Shown here: positions 1 through 9,394 of the stretch, piece after piece
Position numbering within the stretch: the first letter of the stretch is position 1
How the letters are laid out: each line of letters opens with the position of its first letter
Origin: Fabrea salina
Taxonomy: Eukaryota > Ciliophora > Heterotrichea > Heterotrichida > Fabreidae
NCBI GenBank assembly: GCA_022984795.1
Contig: JALIHJ010000011.1
Span: 186,001 to 250,000 of the forward strand
Reading direction: 5' to 3'
DNA length: 64,000 nt
Notes under the pieces: model-generated
What the model was told of the DNA's origin: nothing
Databases searched by the model: none
The model's input: only the letters and a program-made list of their open reading frames with translations
Made by a program: the position numbers and the translations under genes

Positions 1-15
1 AGAGTCGCCAAGCAT
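1..15 (-). CDS. possible start of a divergent gene cut by the window edge
   Basis: On the minus strand an ATG at 13-15 opens a frame reading M-L-G-D-S before the window ends. It would face SMC4 across about 75 bp, a layout common in this window. Five codons are too few to identify a product, and the call rests only on the ATG and its position. Confidence 0.2.
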
Positions 16-70
16 GGTTGTTGTATATTCTAAACTGTACAGACTTTGATTAAGTTTAAATTTAACAAAA

Positions 71-78
71 AACGCGCC
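71..78 (+). promoter_or_regulatory. CGCGC element upstream of SMC4
   Basis: AACGCGCC lies 13 bp before the SMC4 ATG and is followed by an A/T-rich stretch (CATATTTTAAAGG). Similar CGCGC cores sit just upstream of CDT1 and the E-type cyclin. E2F and MBF factors bind related GC-rich cores in other eukaryotes; a regulatory role here is inference. Confidence 0.3.
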
Positions 79-90
79 ATATTTTAAAGG

Positions 91-3000
91 ATGCAGCTAG
101 AAGAATTTGAAGGTCGGTTGATGATCCATAAAGTGGTTCTAGAGAATTTTAAGTCTTACGCTGGCGTTAAAGAGATTGGCCCCTTCCACAAAAACTTTAC
201 TTCAGTGGTGGGGCCCAACGGTTCAGGCAAATCTAACCTTTTGGAGTGTCTCTTGTTTGCTTTTGGAAAGCGTGCAAGGAAGATGAGACTCAAAAAAATA
301 TCTGACCTAATTCACAAGTCTCAAAGACACCCTAACCTGAGTTTTGCAAGAGTTTCGGTGTACTTCCAAAACATTCTAGATAAAGGCGATGAGTTTGAAG
401 TTGTAAGCGGTTCTGAGTTAGTACTTACACGCACAGTTCACAAAAACAACACTTCTACTTACAAGCTGGACTCAAGGGAAAGTTCCTTTGAAGAAGTTAC
501 TGCTACACTTAAGAAGCGTGGAGTGGATTTGGAACAAAACAGGTTTTTGATTTTACAAGGTGAAGTGGAGCAAATTGCTATGATGAAGCCCAAAGCTCCC
601 CCTAACGAAGAAAACAAAGTAGGACTTATGGAGTACTTAGAAGAAATCATTGGAACTAACAAGTACGTTCCACTCATAAACGACGCAGAAGCTGACTTAG
701 AAGCTTTTGGCGAAGACATTTCAGCTAAGAAAACTAGACTTGAAGAAGCTGAAAAAGCCCTAGAAGAACTGGAAGGTCCCAAGAACCAAGCTTTGGCTTA
801 CATTGACTTGGAAAAGGAGTACTACCAACTCCTGAACATAAAGTACCAGATTTCAGCCCACAACTTCTACAGAGAAGAAACCAAACTGGGAGAAGAGGTT
901 TTAGAAGTAAAGAAAAACCTAAAACAAATCGAAACTGAGTACAAAGAAAAGCAAGAAGAGTACAAAGAAGTCATAGAAGAGCACAAAGGCCTCAGCGAAA
1001 AACTTAAAAAAGACTCTTTAGAAGTGGAAGAAGTTAAAATCCAAATCGAACAAACAAGCAAAAAGCACTTCGAAGTCCAAGAAACCATTAAAAGGTCTAG
1101 CAAAAAACTCGAAAAGATCAAAGGTGACAAAAAAAGAGAACTCAACAGAATCAACACTATTGACAAAACCTTTTCAGAGTTCACTGAAGAGATTCCACAG
1201 AAACACCAAAGGCTCAGTGAAATCAAAGAAGAACTCAAAACCACTGAAACTAGGTATGAACAACTAAGCTCTGAAGCACTCACTAAAACCAAAAACCTCC
1301 AAAAAGAAAAAAACTCCATCAAAGAAAAACTCAACCCTTACCAAGACCAACTTAACGAAAACCAAAAGAACATAGACTATTCAGCTAAAAGAATCCAGGA
1401 CCTCCAAAATGAACTTGAGCAAACCGACTCTGACAAAAACAAAATACTCCAGGAAATCCAAAACTCCTCGACTGAAATCCAAAACAACCAAGAATACCTC
1501 TCCAAAACCGAACAAGCAATCTCCCAAAAACAAACTCAGCTCCAAGGAGCCAAAAACAGGTGCTCAGAAGTCAGAAAGGAACTCCAAGAAGTAAGTAACG
1601 CACTTGAGCAAGAAAGGGGAGTGCTGGCCGAAGCTGAAAACGCCGAAAAAGCCCAAGAAGCTGAAAACAGAGTTCTGAGAGAAGTAATGGCAGCTTCAAG
1701 AACAGGAGAACTGCAAGGAGTTATAGGAAGACTAGGGGACTTAGGGAGTGTGGACTCTAAGTATGATATAGCAGTTTCTTCAAGTGCAGGAGGAAGACTT
1801 GACTACATTGTTGTAGAGACTGCAAACCAAGCAACTGAACTTATTGAGTTTATCCGAAGCAAACAACTCGGTAGAGTCAACTTAATTGCACTTGACAAAA
1901 TACAACAAAACTTTTCTGAAAAATCCAATGCTAGGTTTAACTGTCCCGACAACAGATGCCAAAGACTGTTTGACTTAATTGATGTTAAGAACCCCAGACT
2001 TAAAGTAGCTTTTTACTTTGCCTTTACAGACACTTTAGTAGCTAATGATATAGAAACAGCAAGACAAATTGCTTTTGGAGGCAGGAAAAGATGGAGAGTA
2101 GTTACACTGAGCGGAGAAATCATTAACGTGTCAGGAGAAATGCAGGGGTTCTCAAAACCACTGAAGGGCAAAATGGTTCTCAACAACCAGAAAAGAGCAA
2201 GTTTGAACCCACAAGACCTTCATAATTTACACCAAACCATTCGTGAACTTGCCCAAAAAGAAAGGTCTCTTTCGCACGAACTCAAAGAACTACAAACCTT
2301 CCAGTCTGTAGAAATTAGAAACCTTGATGACCTGAAAAACACCCTTAAACGCATTGGAACTACCATAAAGGACTTAGAAGAAAAAAAGATCAACTTAAGT
2401 GTAAGGTTGGGGCAACTCGAAAACAGCAACTCAGAAAACATAAAACAAGAAATTAACGAACTCCAAGCAACTGTAGAGGGTTTGAACGCAATGAGGCCCA
2501 AAATTCAAAGTCTTATTGAAAAAGAGTCTAACAAGATCCAAGAAATCCAAAAACAAATTGACGAAATTGCAGGCGAAGAGTTCAAAGAACTAAGACTCAA
2601 AAGAGAAAGTTTGCGCAAAGAACAAGAAACTACTGAAAACGAACTAATGAAAATGGAAAAACAACTAGAAAACCACGAAACAGATAAACAAAAAAGCAAA
2701 CTTAACCTTGAAAAACTAGAAAAAGAAAAACTGGAAGAAACCAACTACATTGAAGAACTAAAAACCACAAAAGAAAGACTTGAAAAAGAAGCTGAAGTTA
2801 AAGCCCAAACCATGGGGTCTTTGATCGAAGAAATCGAAAACTTACAAGAAAGAACCAAACAACTAACTGACAAAGAAATAGCAACCAAAGAAGTTTTTGA
2901 TGAAATCATGCAAAAAAGAGTTAGTCTCAAACAAAAAAAGTTCAAAATACAAGAAAAGCAAAAAGAAGCCCAGAAAGAGTACTCCAAGTGCTTCAAAGTT

Positions 3001-3918
3001 ATTGAAAAAAACAGAGAAAAGTATAACCAAATCCAGTCTGAGTACAACGAACTAATGGGGAGCATGATGGAGATTGAAGAAGAGCCAAAAGAAGAAGAAG
3101 AAGCAACCCAACCCATCACTAAGAAAAAGAAAAAAGAAACCGAAAGACAAAACTTAAGGTACCAAGTAGACAAAGACTTTACGCCTGAAGAACTACTTGA
3201 ACTAGAACCTAAAGCCCAAGTGATTGAAACCATGATTCAAGAAGTGAATAGTGAACTTGAAGAAGCCAAGCCCAACTTAAAGATCATTTCAGACTACCGA
3301 GACAAAAAACAGGACAAAGACGAAAAAGTCCAAATGCTCGAAGACTCCAGAGAAGCTGAAATCGAAAAAAGGAAGCTTTACAACGAACTCAAAAGCAAAA
3401 GACTGCACGAGTTCACGGTTGGATTCACTTTGATTTCCCAGAAACTAAAAGAAATGTACAGAATGATTACTAGAGGAGGAGACGCTGAGTTAGAGTTTGC
3501 AGACTCTACTGACCCTTTCGCAGAGGGAATCATCTTTACTGTAAGACCTCCTTCAAAGTCCTGGAAAAAAATGGCTAACCTAAGTGGCGGAGAAAAAACT
3601 CTGAGTTCTTTAGCTTTGGTGTTTGCTCTGCACCACTACAAACCCAACGCTTTGTACGTTATGGACGAGGTTGACGCTGCACTTGACTTCCAAAACGTCA
3701 GCGTAATTGCCAACTACATCAAGTCCCGGACTAAAGATGCCCAGTTCGTTATAGTGAGTTTAAGGTACCAAATGTTTGAGTTAGCTGACAGGCTAGTTGG
3801 CGTGTACAAGACCGAAGACGTTTCTCACAGCATAGCCATTAGTCCTTGCTTGCTAGAGTCTACCTCGCCCAATCCTATCATCAGACAAACAGTTAACAAC
3901 ATAACAGTTCCTAACTAA
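91..3918 (+). CDS. SMC4: SMC4, condensin ATPase subunit
   Basis: Structural maintenance of chromosomes protein 4 (1275 aa), partner of SMC2 in condensin, which compacts and resolves chromosomes in the nucleus. The N-terminal head has NFKSYAG followed by GPFHK, typical of SMC4, and Walker A GPNGSGKSN at residues 41-49. A long coiled coil runs to about 1100, interrupted near 545-720 by the hinge (GVIGRLGDLG). The C-terminal head carries signature LSGGEKT near 1164 and Walker B YVMDEVDAALD near 1187. Length fits the family and the frame is intact. An in-frame ATG at residue 11 (MIHKVV) is an alternative start, because homology begins there. SMC2 lies about 33 kb downstream on the other strand. 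Confidence 0.96.
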   Translation: MQLEEFEGRLMIHKVVLENFKSYAGVKEIGPFHKNFTSVVGPNGSGKSNLLECLLFAFGKRARKMRLKKISDLIHKSQRHPNLSFARVSVYFQNILDKGDEFEVVSGSELVLTRTVHKNNTSTYKLDSRESSFEEVTATLKKRGVDLEQNRFLILQGEVEQIAMMKPKAPPNEENKVGLMEYLEEIIGTNKYVPLINDAEADLEAFGEDISAKKTRLEEAEKALEELEGPKNQALAYIDLEKEYYQLLNIKYQISAHNFYREETKLGEEVLEVKKNLKQIETEYKEKQEEYKEVIEEHKGLSEKLKKDSLEVEEVKIQIEQTSKKHFEVQETIKRSSKKLEKIKGDKKRELNRINTIDKTFSEFTEEIPQKHQRLSEIKEELKTTETRYEQLSSEALTKTKNLQKEKNSIKEKLNPYQDQLNENQKNIDYSAKRIQDLQNELEQTDSDKNKILQEIQNSSTEIQNNQEYLSKTEQAISQKQTQLQGAKNRCSEVRKELQEVSNALEQERGVLAEAENAEKAQEAENRVLREVMAASRTGELQGVIGRLGDLGSVDSKYDIAVSSSAGGRLDYIVVETANQATELIEFIRSKQLGRVNLIALDKIQQNFSEKSNARFNCPDNRCQRLFDLIDVKNPRLKVAFYFAFTDTLVANDIETARQIAFGGRKRWRVVTLSGEIINVSGEMQGFSKPLKGKMVLNNQKRASLNPQDLHNLHQTIRELAQKERSLSHELKELQTFQSVEIRNLDDLKNTLKRIGTTIKDLEEKKINLSVRLGQLENSNSENIKQEINELQATVEGLNAMRPKIQSLIEKESNKIQEIQKQIDEIAGEEFKELRLKRESLRKEQETTENELMKMEKQLENHETDKQKSKLNLEKLEKEKLEETNYIEELKTTKERLEKEAEVKAQTMGSLIEEIENLQERTKQLTDKEIATKEVFDEIMQKRVSLKQKKFKIQEKQKEAQKEYSKCFKVIEKNREKYNQIQSEYNELMGSMMEIEEEPKEEEEATQPITKKKKKETERQNLRYQVDKDFTPEELLELEPKAQVIETMIQEVNSELEEAKPNLKIISDYRDKKQDKDEKVQMLEDSREAEIEKRKLYNELKSKRLHEFTVGFTLISQKLKEMYRMITRGGDAELEFADSTDPFAEGIIFTVRPPSKSWKKMANLSGGEKTLSSLALVFALHHYKPNALYVMDEVDAALDFQNVSVIANYIKSRTKDAQFVIVSLRYQMFELADRLVGVYKTEDVSHSIAISPCLLESTSPNPIIRQTVNNITVPN

Positions 3919-3934
3919 CTTTAAAAGGTATTAT

Positions 3935-4690
3935 TTATTTCTTCTTGCCGTGAATAGGACCAGTTCTACGGGCAGCAATAAGACCAACCTTTTTCCCAGG
4001 AGGAGCGTCACGTCTAACTGTGGATGGGTGACCAATGTGCTGGTGATTACCACCACCATGAGGATGCTCTACGGGGTTCATGGCAACACCTCTAACCTTA
4101 GGCCAGCAGTTCCTCTTAACTCTGAACTTGTGGTAGGCCCTTCCAGCTTTGAGCAAAGGCTTCTCGTCTCTTCCACCTCCAGCAATAACTCCAATCATAG
4201 CCCTGCAATTGCTTGATAAAGGCTTAATAGTTCCGCTGGGCATCTTGACACGAGTGGTTTTTCCGTCGTCTGAGTGGCCAATAATAGTGATGGCGGCTCC
4301 TGAAGTCCTGCCTACAGATCCTCTGTCCATGGGCTTCTCTTCCAAGTTACAGACTTCAGTTCCTTCGGGGAGACCGCCTATAGGAAGAACATTTCCTGTG
4401 ACTACCTGAGCTTTAGAGCCGCAGTAAACGTACTGACCTGTGTACATGCCTTCTATAGCAATGAAAGTTTCGGTTTGTCTCTTGTAGCTATAGCGGTCTC
4501 TGAATTCTACGCGAGCGAGGGGTGCTCCTCTACCAGGGTCGTGGATGATTTCTTTAACAACACCTCTGATATAACCTTCACGCTCTGCATAGTCCAGGTT
4601 CCTAAGTTTAGCTTCTCCAACTCTGTGTTTAACGTGGGCTCTGAAAACACTTCCCCTACCTTTCCTCTGACCTCGGATTCTTCGGCCCAT
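3935..4690 (-). CDS. RPL8: 60S ribosomal protein uL2 (L8)
   Basis: Cytosolic large-subunit protein uL2 (251 aa), an rRNA-binding protein next to the peptidyl-transferase centre. It starts [19 protein letters not shown] and keeps the near-invariant [17 protein letters not shown] stretch close to the C terminus and a basic tail ending HGKKK. Length and sequence match eukaryotic L8 from end to end, with no intron. It is convergent with SMC4, 16 bp between stop codons. The short A/T-rich stretch upstream of its ATG ends at the stop of the PIG-Y gene. Confidence 0.98.
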   Translation of the reverse strand: MGRRIRGQRKGRGSVFRAHVKHRVGEAKLRNLDYAEREGYIRGVVKEIIHDPGRGAPLARVEFRDRYSYKRQTETFIAIEGMYTGQYVYCGSKAQVVTGNVLPIGGLPEGTEVCNLEEKPMDRGSVGRTSGAAITIIGHSDDGKTTRVKMPSGTIKPLSSNCRAMIGVIAGGGRDEKPLLKAGRAYHKFRVKRNCWPKVRGVAMNPVEHPHGGGNHQHIGHPSTVRRDAPPGKKVGLIAARRTGPIHGKKK

Positions 4691-4723
4691 ATTTAATTAT
4701 GACCATTACACACTTCTAGTAGT

Positions 4724-4960
4724 TTAATTGTGACGAAAGAACTTCATAGCTAGCCAGTTCGCGTACACTATAATAAATGATGTAGGGATCATGAGGGGAA
4801 CTAAGTAACAGTAGTACTTGTCCTTCTGAATCCAGTTAAGCACCTGATTTTCTTCTTCGTCAACTATCAGTCTTGCTCCAAACCAAACGAAAGTCAGAAT
4901 CCAAAGACCAGAGCTTCCCACAATTAACCCATAGCCTGCTGCCAGTGTTGCTATTCCCAT
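4724..4960 (-). CDS. PIGY: PIG-Y-like subunit of GPI-GlcNAc transferase
   Basis: A 78-aa protein with two hydrophobic segments (about 5-30 and 50-70) joined by an acidic loop (VDEEENQ). It ends AMKFFRHN, almost the same as the GIKLFRHN end of human PIG-Y, and its length is close to the 71 aa of that protein. PIG-Y is a small ER subunit of the complex that moves GlcNAc to phosphatidylinositol, the first step of GPI-anchor synthesis. The call rests on the C-terminal motif, size and topology, since the family is too short for stronger signals. Ciliates carry many GPI-anchored surface proteins, which fits. Confidence 0.75.
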   Translation of the reverse strand: MGIATLAAGYGLIVGSSGLWILTFVWFGARLIVDEEENQVLNWIQKDKYYCYLVPLMIPTSFIIVYANWLAMKFFRHN

Positions 4961-4990
4961 TACAGAATTTCCATTTACTCAAGACAATTA

Positions 4991-6754
4991 CTAGTTAAGT
5001 GGCTTCTTTTTGTAAAGGAAGTTTTTGATGTTGTGGATGTGTGTGTGGAGGTCTCCGTAGTCAACACTTCTGTTGTCGCTGTCTTTGAGGAGTAGAACAG
5101 ACACTCTTTGCAACGAAAAAAACATACTTTTAACTTTTTCTAAGTTCTGGTGCATGTTTAAGTGAACTATCATTCCAGAGTACACCTTTAGAAAGGCTTC
5201 TAGTGCAGCTTGGTCCTTTTTGCTCCAGTTGCCTTGAGTTTTGTTGATGAGTCCCACTGCTCCAAGGCAAACTTTATTTGAAACTACAGCTCCGTATAAC
5301 AGGTTTCTGGTAGTTTCTTCTTGAGGGTCGTCTACTTCTTTTTTAAAGTTCTTTTCAAGAGCAATGTCGTTGCTTAAAACTGAAGTTTGGGACGAAATGC
5401 AAAGTCCAGCTAAGCCTTTGGACATTTGGAAGTATTCTAGTTTCTCAGAGGACCTTTTGTAAATCTTGTTTTTGTCTCTGTCCACGTAAAGGATGTTTAC
5501 TCTTGAAGCACTGAACAACGAACAGAGGTAAGTCTTCAGTACTTCAGTAAACTCGTGCAGGGACTTCTTTTCGAAAAGGCTGATTTGGCAGTCCAGAAGG
5601 TCCTGGACTTTTTTTTGTTCCTTCAAAAACTTCTCTTCGAACTCCCACTTGCTCATGAACGCAGAGAATATATTTAACACAAAAAGAAATTCTTTTTCAA
5701 ACAGGATTTCAGGTCGCTTTCTTAAAACAACAAGCACGTAGTTAACTCTGTTGGATTCAGTATATATAGGACCTGCTTGCATAGCTGAGTACTTAGCTCC
5801 AATGGCATGCTCAATTCTTTCGTCATACTCTTGTTCTTCTGACTTAGCACTCACTACTGACTTTTGTGAGCTCACAAGTGACAAAACACTTTTGCTAAAA
5901 GAAACTTTTACTTCTCTTCCGTGCAAAGTAGAAACCCACTTGTTTTGGAGTTTGTCAAGGTGAAAAACTAACAAGGTGTCTGCTTGGAGTTGGCACCTTG
6001 ACTCGGAAATAAGGATTTTGTTAGCTTTATCCTTGTCTTTGGTCCGTATGCAGCTGTCCATGATTTTTTCAAACTCTTCTTTGACTCCCGTAGACTTCCT
6101 GGCTGACAACTTGACTGAGGTTTTTTGTCTGGTTATTTTGGGAACAGACGAAAATATTGAAAGTTGTTTGGAAAAGTTTTTCTAAATATCTCTTACTTGG
6201 AGTTTTTCTTGGTTCTTGGAACTTATAATTATGTTGTTTAGGTCTTTTTTGTCAGTTCTTTCTCTTTCCAAACAGTTTTTAAGGTAGTTAATGGTGTTTT
6301 GTTTTTCTTGGTTGTTGGTTTTTAGTATGTCAATGATTTGTTCGTTGTAGGCTTTAGACTGAGTTCCAGGTTTCAGCGAATTTACCAAAGAAGTCAGTCG
6401 GTCTGGAATAATAGTAATTTGCTGCAGCTTACTAACAATTTCTTCAGTGATAAAAGTCTCTATGGAAGGCAGCATCAGGATCTCCAGAAGCATTTGTCTG
6501 TGCAAAGATAAAAACCTGTCTGAACTAAAGTTGTCACCTCTTAAGTGGGACTTGTTCCTATGAAAGGGTTCAGGAGTTCTCAAGCCAAAGCGACTTTGTT
6601 CGTTAGTAACTTTTTTAGTTGAAAGGCTTCTTTGGGGGTTGATTTTGCACTCTGGAAGTTTCTTCACAGTGTAAGAGTCTTGCTTGAGAAAAGAAGGGGA
6701 TGGAGAACTTTCCTCAAACTCTAGTTTCTTAGCTACTTTTCTTCTTAACTGCAT
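4991..6754 (-). CDS. GAF-domain protein, two exons
   Basis: Two reading frames join across a 15-nt intron at 6182-6196, giving about 582 aa. Exon 1 (6754-6197) encodes a basic, Ser-rich region; exon 2 (6181-4991) encodes GAF-like folds, clearest near the C terminus (VNILYVDRDKNKIYKRSS, then KGLAGLCISSQ and CLGAVGLINK). GAF domains bind cyclic nucleotides or other small ligands, or act as dimer modules. No catalytic domain follows, so this is not a phosphodiesterase or cyclase. The ATG at 6752-6754 is the first in frame; a TTG two codons upstream is not a credible start. Ligand and role are unknown. Confidence 0.8.
6182..6196 (-). other. 15-nt spliceosomal intron
   Basis: GTAAGAGATATTTAG, with A at position 10. 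It contains the only in-frame stop (TAG) between the two halves of the GAF gene; removing it leaves one open frame reading LQ then KNFSKQ. Confidence 0.85.
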
Positions 6755-6774
6755 TATCAAATTATTAACTACAA

Positions 6775-7920
6775 TTAAAGCGAGTTATACTTCTTTAGTA
6801 TTAAATTACGTTGGTGAATTAGAGATAAGTCGGCTTCTTTGTTCATCCTGATAACTTCGCCTGAGTTCGTTTTCACGCTTAAAAGCCAATTAGGAAACAG
6901 TTCAAGTAGTTCTTTCAAGTCTTCTTGAATGTCTTTTTCTTGCGAAAAGAAGTTGTGGGAGTTAAGGACTTTTTTAACCAAAGAGTGAAAGAAAACACTG
7001 GGCATGCGCATAGAGTTGAAAGTAGCCCTTAGTACCTCACACAGTTTTACTAGTCTCAAAGCCCTTGCTTTCAATCGGGGGTTTTTTTGAGCTGGTTCTT
7101 TGTTGCCAGAAATTTCTCCAAGCACGCATTTGCTTGAATTATCAGAGTTAATTAAAGCTTTTGGGACCTCTGGAACTCTTTGGAGGTCAAACTCCCAGTG
7201 CCAGCACATCAACTTTTCAGGGTCGAGCTCCAAGCCTTTTTCCTGCAAAAACTCAGCATGTTTTTCCTTGACAATTTCAATTAAGAGTTTCCTGAGTTTG
7301 TTTTTCCGCATTTCTAACACACTTTTTGGAAGGGGCAAAGTGCAGTCTTGAAACTCTTTGGGAAAGTCAAGGTAAAGTCCACTTTCTATTGAGTAAGCTT
7401 CGGGAAACAAGTGCAGTACCTGTTGTAGGTGAGTCACTTCAAGTCCAGGCAAGGCTTTTTGCAAGGTTTCAAAAAAAGTAGGTATGTTTCTGTACTTGGC
7501 TTTGTTGAGTGTAGTGTCTAAGGACTCAAACACTTCTAAGAGTTTTTTAAAGCGGTAAGGCAGTTGCAAAACTCTGCTTGAGTTAAGCAGTTCCTGGTAC
7601 TTTTCTTTGGCGGGAACTGAATGCAAAATTTGTTCAGTTGAAGAATCACTGCCTGAGGAGGAGAGGCCTTGGACTATCTTGGATGTGGTGGCTGAGACCT
7701 CAGGAATTGGAGTCAGGGACGCCAGGAGCTCCTCCAGTTTGTTTTCGGACTTTGTGTTTGGAGTCTGCGCGGGAAACACTCTACTTGAAGAGTCGAGTTT
7801 CAGGGCTTTTGTGATTGAGGGGTCTGCAGTGTCATCTAGTTTCCGCTTGCGTTTGGTTGCAGTTGACTGTAAATCTGGTTTTTTGCACAAGTAATGATTT
7901 GAAATAAGTGTTTGTTTCAT
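6775..7920 (-). CDS. CDT1: CDT1-like DNA replication licensing factor
   Basis: A 381-aa protein matching CDT1, which works with CDC6 and ORC to load MCM2-7 at origins in G1. After a disordered basic/Ser-rich N terminus, residues 120-190 carry the family core (LPYRFKKLLEVFESLDTTL, then IPTFFETLQ and a LQQVLHLFPEAY-like helix), where MCM/geminin-binding winged helices lie. The C-terminal third (VFFHSLVKKVL to ELFPNWLLSV) fits the second winged helix. ATG at 7918-7920 is preferred over an upstream TTG of the same frame. It faces the WD40 gene across 165 bp holding a CGCGC element next to its ATG. Confidence 0.85.
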   Translation of the reverse strand: MKQTLISNHYLCKKPDLQSTATKRKRKLDDTADPSITKALKLDSSSRVFPAQTPNTKSENKLEELLASLTPIPEVSATTSKIVQGLSSSGSDSSTEQILHSVPAKEKYQELLNSSRVLQLPYRFKKLLEVFESLDTTLNKAKYRNIPTFFETLQKALPGLEVTHLQQVLHLFPEAYSIESGLYLDFPKEFQDCTLPLPKSVLEMRKNKLRKLLIEIVKEKHAEFLQEKGLELDPEKLMCWHWEFDLQRVPEVPKALINSDNSSKCVLGEISGNKEPAQKNPRLKARALRLVKLCEVLRATFNSMRMPSVFFHSLVKKVLNSHNFFSQEKDIQEDLKELLELFPNWLLSVKTNSGEVIRMNKEADLSLIHQRNLILKKYNSL

Positions 7921-7921
7921 T

Positions 7922-7926
7922 GCGCG
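7922..7926 (-). promoter_or_regulatory. CGCGC element touching the CDT1 start
   Basis: On the minus strand the sequence before the ATG reads ATTTACGCGCA. Like the SMC4 and cyclin elements it has a CGCGC core. A second, E2F-like TTTCCCGCGC lies inside the CDT1 coding region at 7767-7776. Function is inferred from resemblance only. Confidence 0.3.
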
Positions 7927-8085
7927 TAAATATGTTTTCAAGGGGCCAACTACCTTTTTAATACAGAATTTATGCAAATTAAGTTATAACTTATAGGTTG
8001 AAATACATTTTTTATTTTCAATAAAGAAGTTACTTAAGTTAAGTTTCTATGGAAACTGAGTAAAGCAATATTGTTGAAGTATAAA

Positions 8086-9369
8086 ATGGAAAGTTACCAA
8101 AGCAGTGACGAAGAATTTTACGATGCACTTGAGTTCGAAGAGTCTGAGGACCAGTCTTGCAGACTAGAGTCCCAGTCAATGATTCTAACTCACGAGGTTA
8201 GTTACCACAAAACCTCTGAAGATTACAACTCTACTTCTTTTTTTGGGAACCATAAGACCTTGGATTTTTCTTCAGTGAATAACTTGAGAACTTACAAAAA
8301 GCCACAATCGGACTTTGACGGCTTGAAACTAGTGCAGGAAATCGAACTGACTTGCAGGGGCAACTGTGCAAGGTGGGTGACTAAGTTCAGTCCGGATAGT
8401 AGATTTTTAGTTGTATCAGGTGACTGTGGCTACATGGCTTTGTTTGAAGTGCTTGGCCACAGAGGCAGTCACTCTACACTCCTTAGGTCTGTGCCTTCTC
8501 TCACTGTGCCAACTCCTCCTATTTCCGAAATTGCTTGGAACTACCAAGGAACCCAGTTCTTGACTGCTTGTTTAGACGGTAGCGTCAAACTGTGGCGTCC
8601 AGACAAAGAATCCCACTTGTTTGTGTTTCCTCATGCCTTTCCAGTGAACTCTGTTGTGTTCCATCCCCACAACTCAGATTACTTCGTGACTGCTTCTCAA
8701 GATAAGATTCTGAGACTGTTTAAGTTGTCAGAAAAAAGGATAGACGGGTTTTACATGGCTAGTGACGAGGTAAACACAATTGAGTACTCGCCCAACGGAA
8801 ACTATTTAGCAGCTGGACTGGTAAAAGGACAAGTACTTATTTACGAGTCAAGGTCTACAGACTTCAAGCTGCGCCTGAATAATGAACTACTCTGCAGAAA
8901 CAGGTACGGCTTCAAAAGAAGAGGCAGAAAGGTAACTGGGCTTAGCTTTCTCAACGACGAACTCCTGCTAATCACTACAAATGACTCCAGGATGAGACTT
9001 TACAAGTTCCTTGAAGGAGAAATGCTCCAGAAGTACAAAGGAACCTACAACAGTCGCTTTCCTCTAAGAGGAAGCTTTTCTCACGACTTTAAGCACATTC
9101 TTTGCGGTTCTGAAAAGGGCAAAGTGTTTATTTGGAACACCTTAGCAGACAAGCCTGACAAAAAGAACGACAGCTACGAAGTTTTTGACGTCAGAAAAAG
9201 AAAAGTAGTGGAGTACGCAATGTTTGCGCCTGAAAACACAGTAAACTTGATCAACAACGCTATGAGTGGCCAGAAGCAAGAAATCAAGCACATCATTCTG
9301 TGTTTAGGCCTTAAAGAGAAACTTAGAGTGTTTTACAACTTACCTGATAATGCTATAAGTAACCATTAA
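8086..9369 (+). CDS. WD40-repeat protein, WDR44-like
   Basis: A 427-aa protein with an acidic N terminus and about seven WD40 blades (for example FSPDSRFLVVSGDCGYMALF, then GTQFLTACLDGSVKLWRP and SDYFVTASQDKILRLF). Insertion pattern and the phrase GRKVTGLSFLNDELLLITTNDSRMRL split over the middle blades resemble WDR44, a Rab11 effector in endosome recycling. Human WDR44 is about twice as long because of its N terminus, which is nearly absent here. Start is the ATG in ATAAAATGG; an upstream TTG is not used. The next gene follows after 25 bp in the same direction. Confidence 0.75.
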   Translation: MESYQSSDEEFYDALEFEESEDQSCRLESQSMILTHEVSYHKTSEDYNSTSFFGNHKTLDFSSVNNLRTYKKPQSDFDGLKLVQEIELTCRGNCARWVTKFSPDSRFLVVSGDCGYMALFEVLGHRGSHSTLLRSVPSLTVPTPPISEIAWNYQGTQFLTACLDGSVKLWRPDKESHLFVFPHAFPVNSVVFHPHNSDYFVTASQDKILRLFKLSEKRIDGFYMASDEVNTIEYSPNGNYLAAGLVKGQVLIYESRSTDFKLRLNNELLCRNRYGFKRRGRKVTGLSFLNDELLLITTNDSRMRLYKFLEGEMLQKYKGTYNSRFPLRGSFSHDFKHILCGSEKGKVFIWNTLADKPDKKNDSYEVFDVRKRKVVEYAMFAPENTVNLINNAMSGQKQEIKHIILCLGLKEKLRVFYNLPDNAISNH

Positions 9370-9394
9370 ATGTTCAACAATACTTGTTGAAAAA

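Noticed and set aside
867-1334. Long antisense frames under SMC4, SMC2 and coiled-coil genes
   Set aside because: They are Ser/Phe/Leu-rich mirror images of Glu/Lys-rich coiled-coil codons with no domain and no start context.
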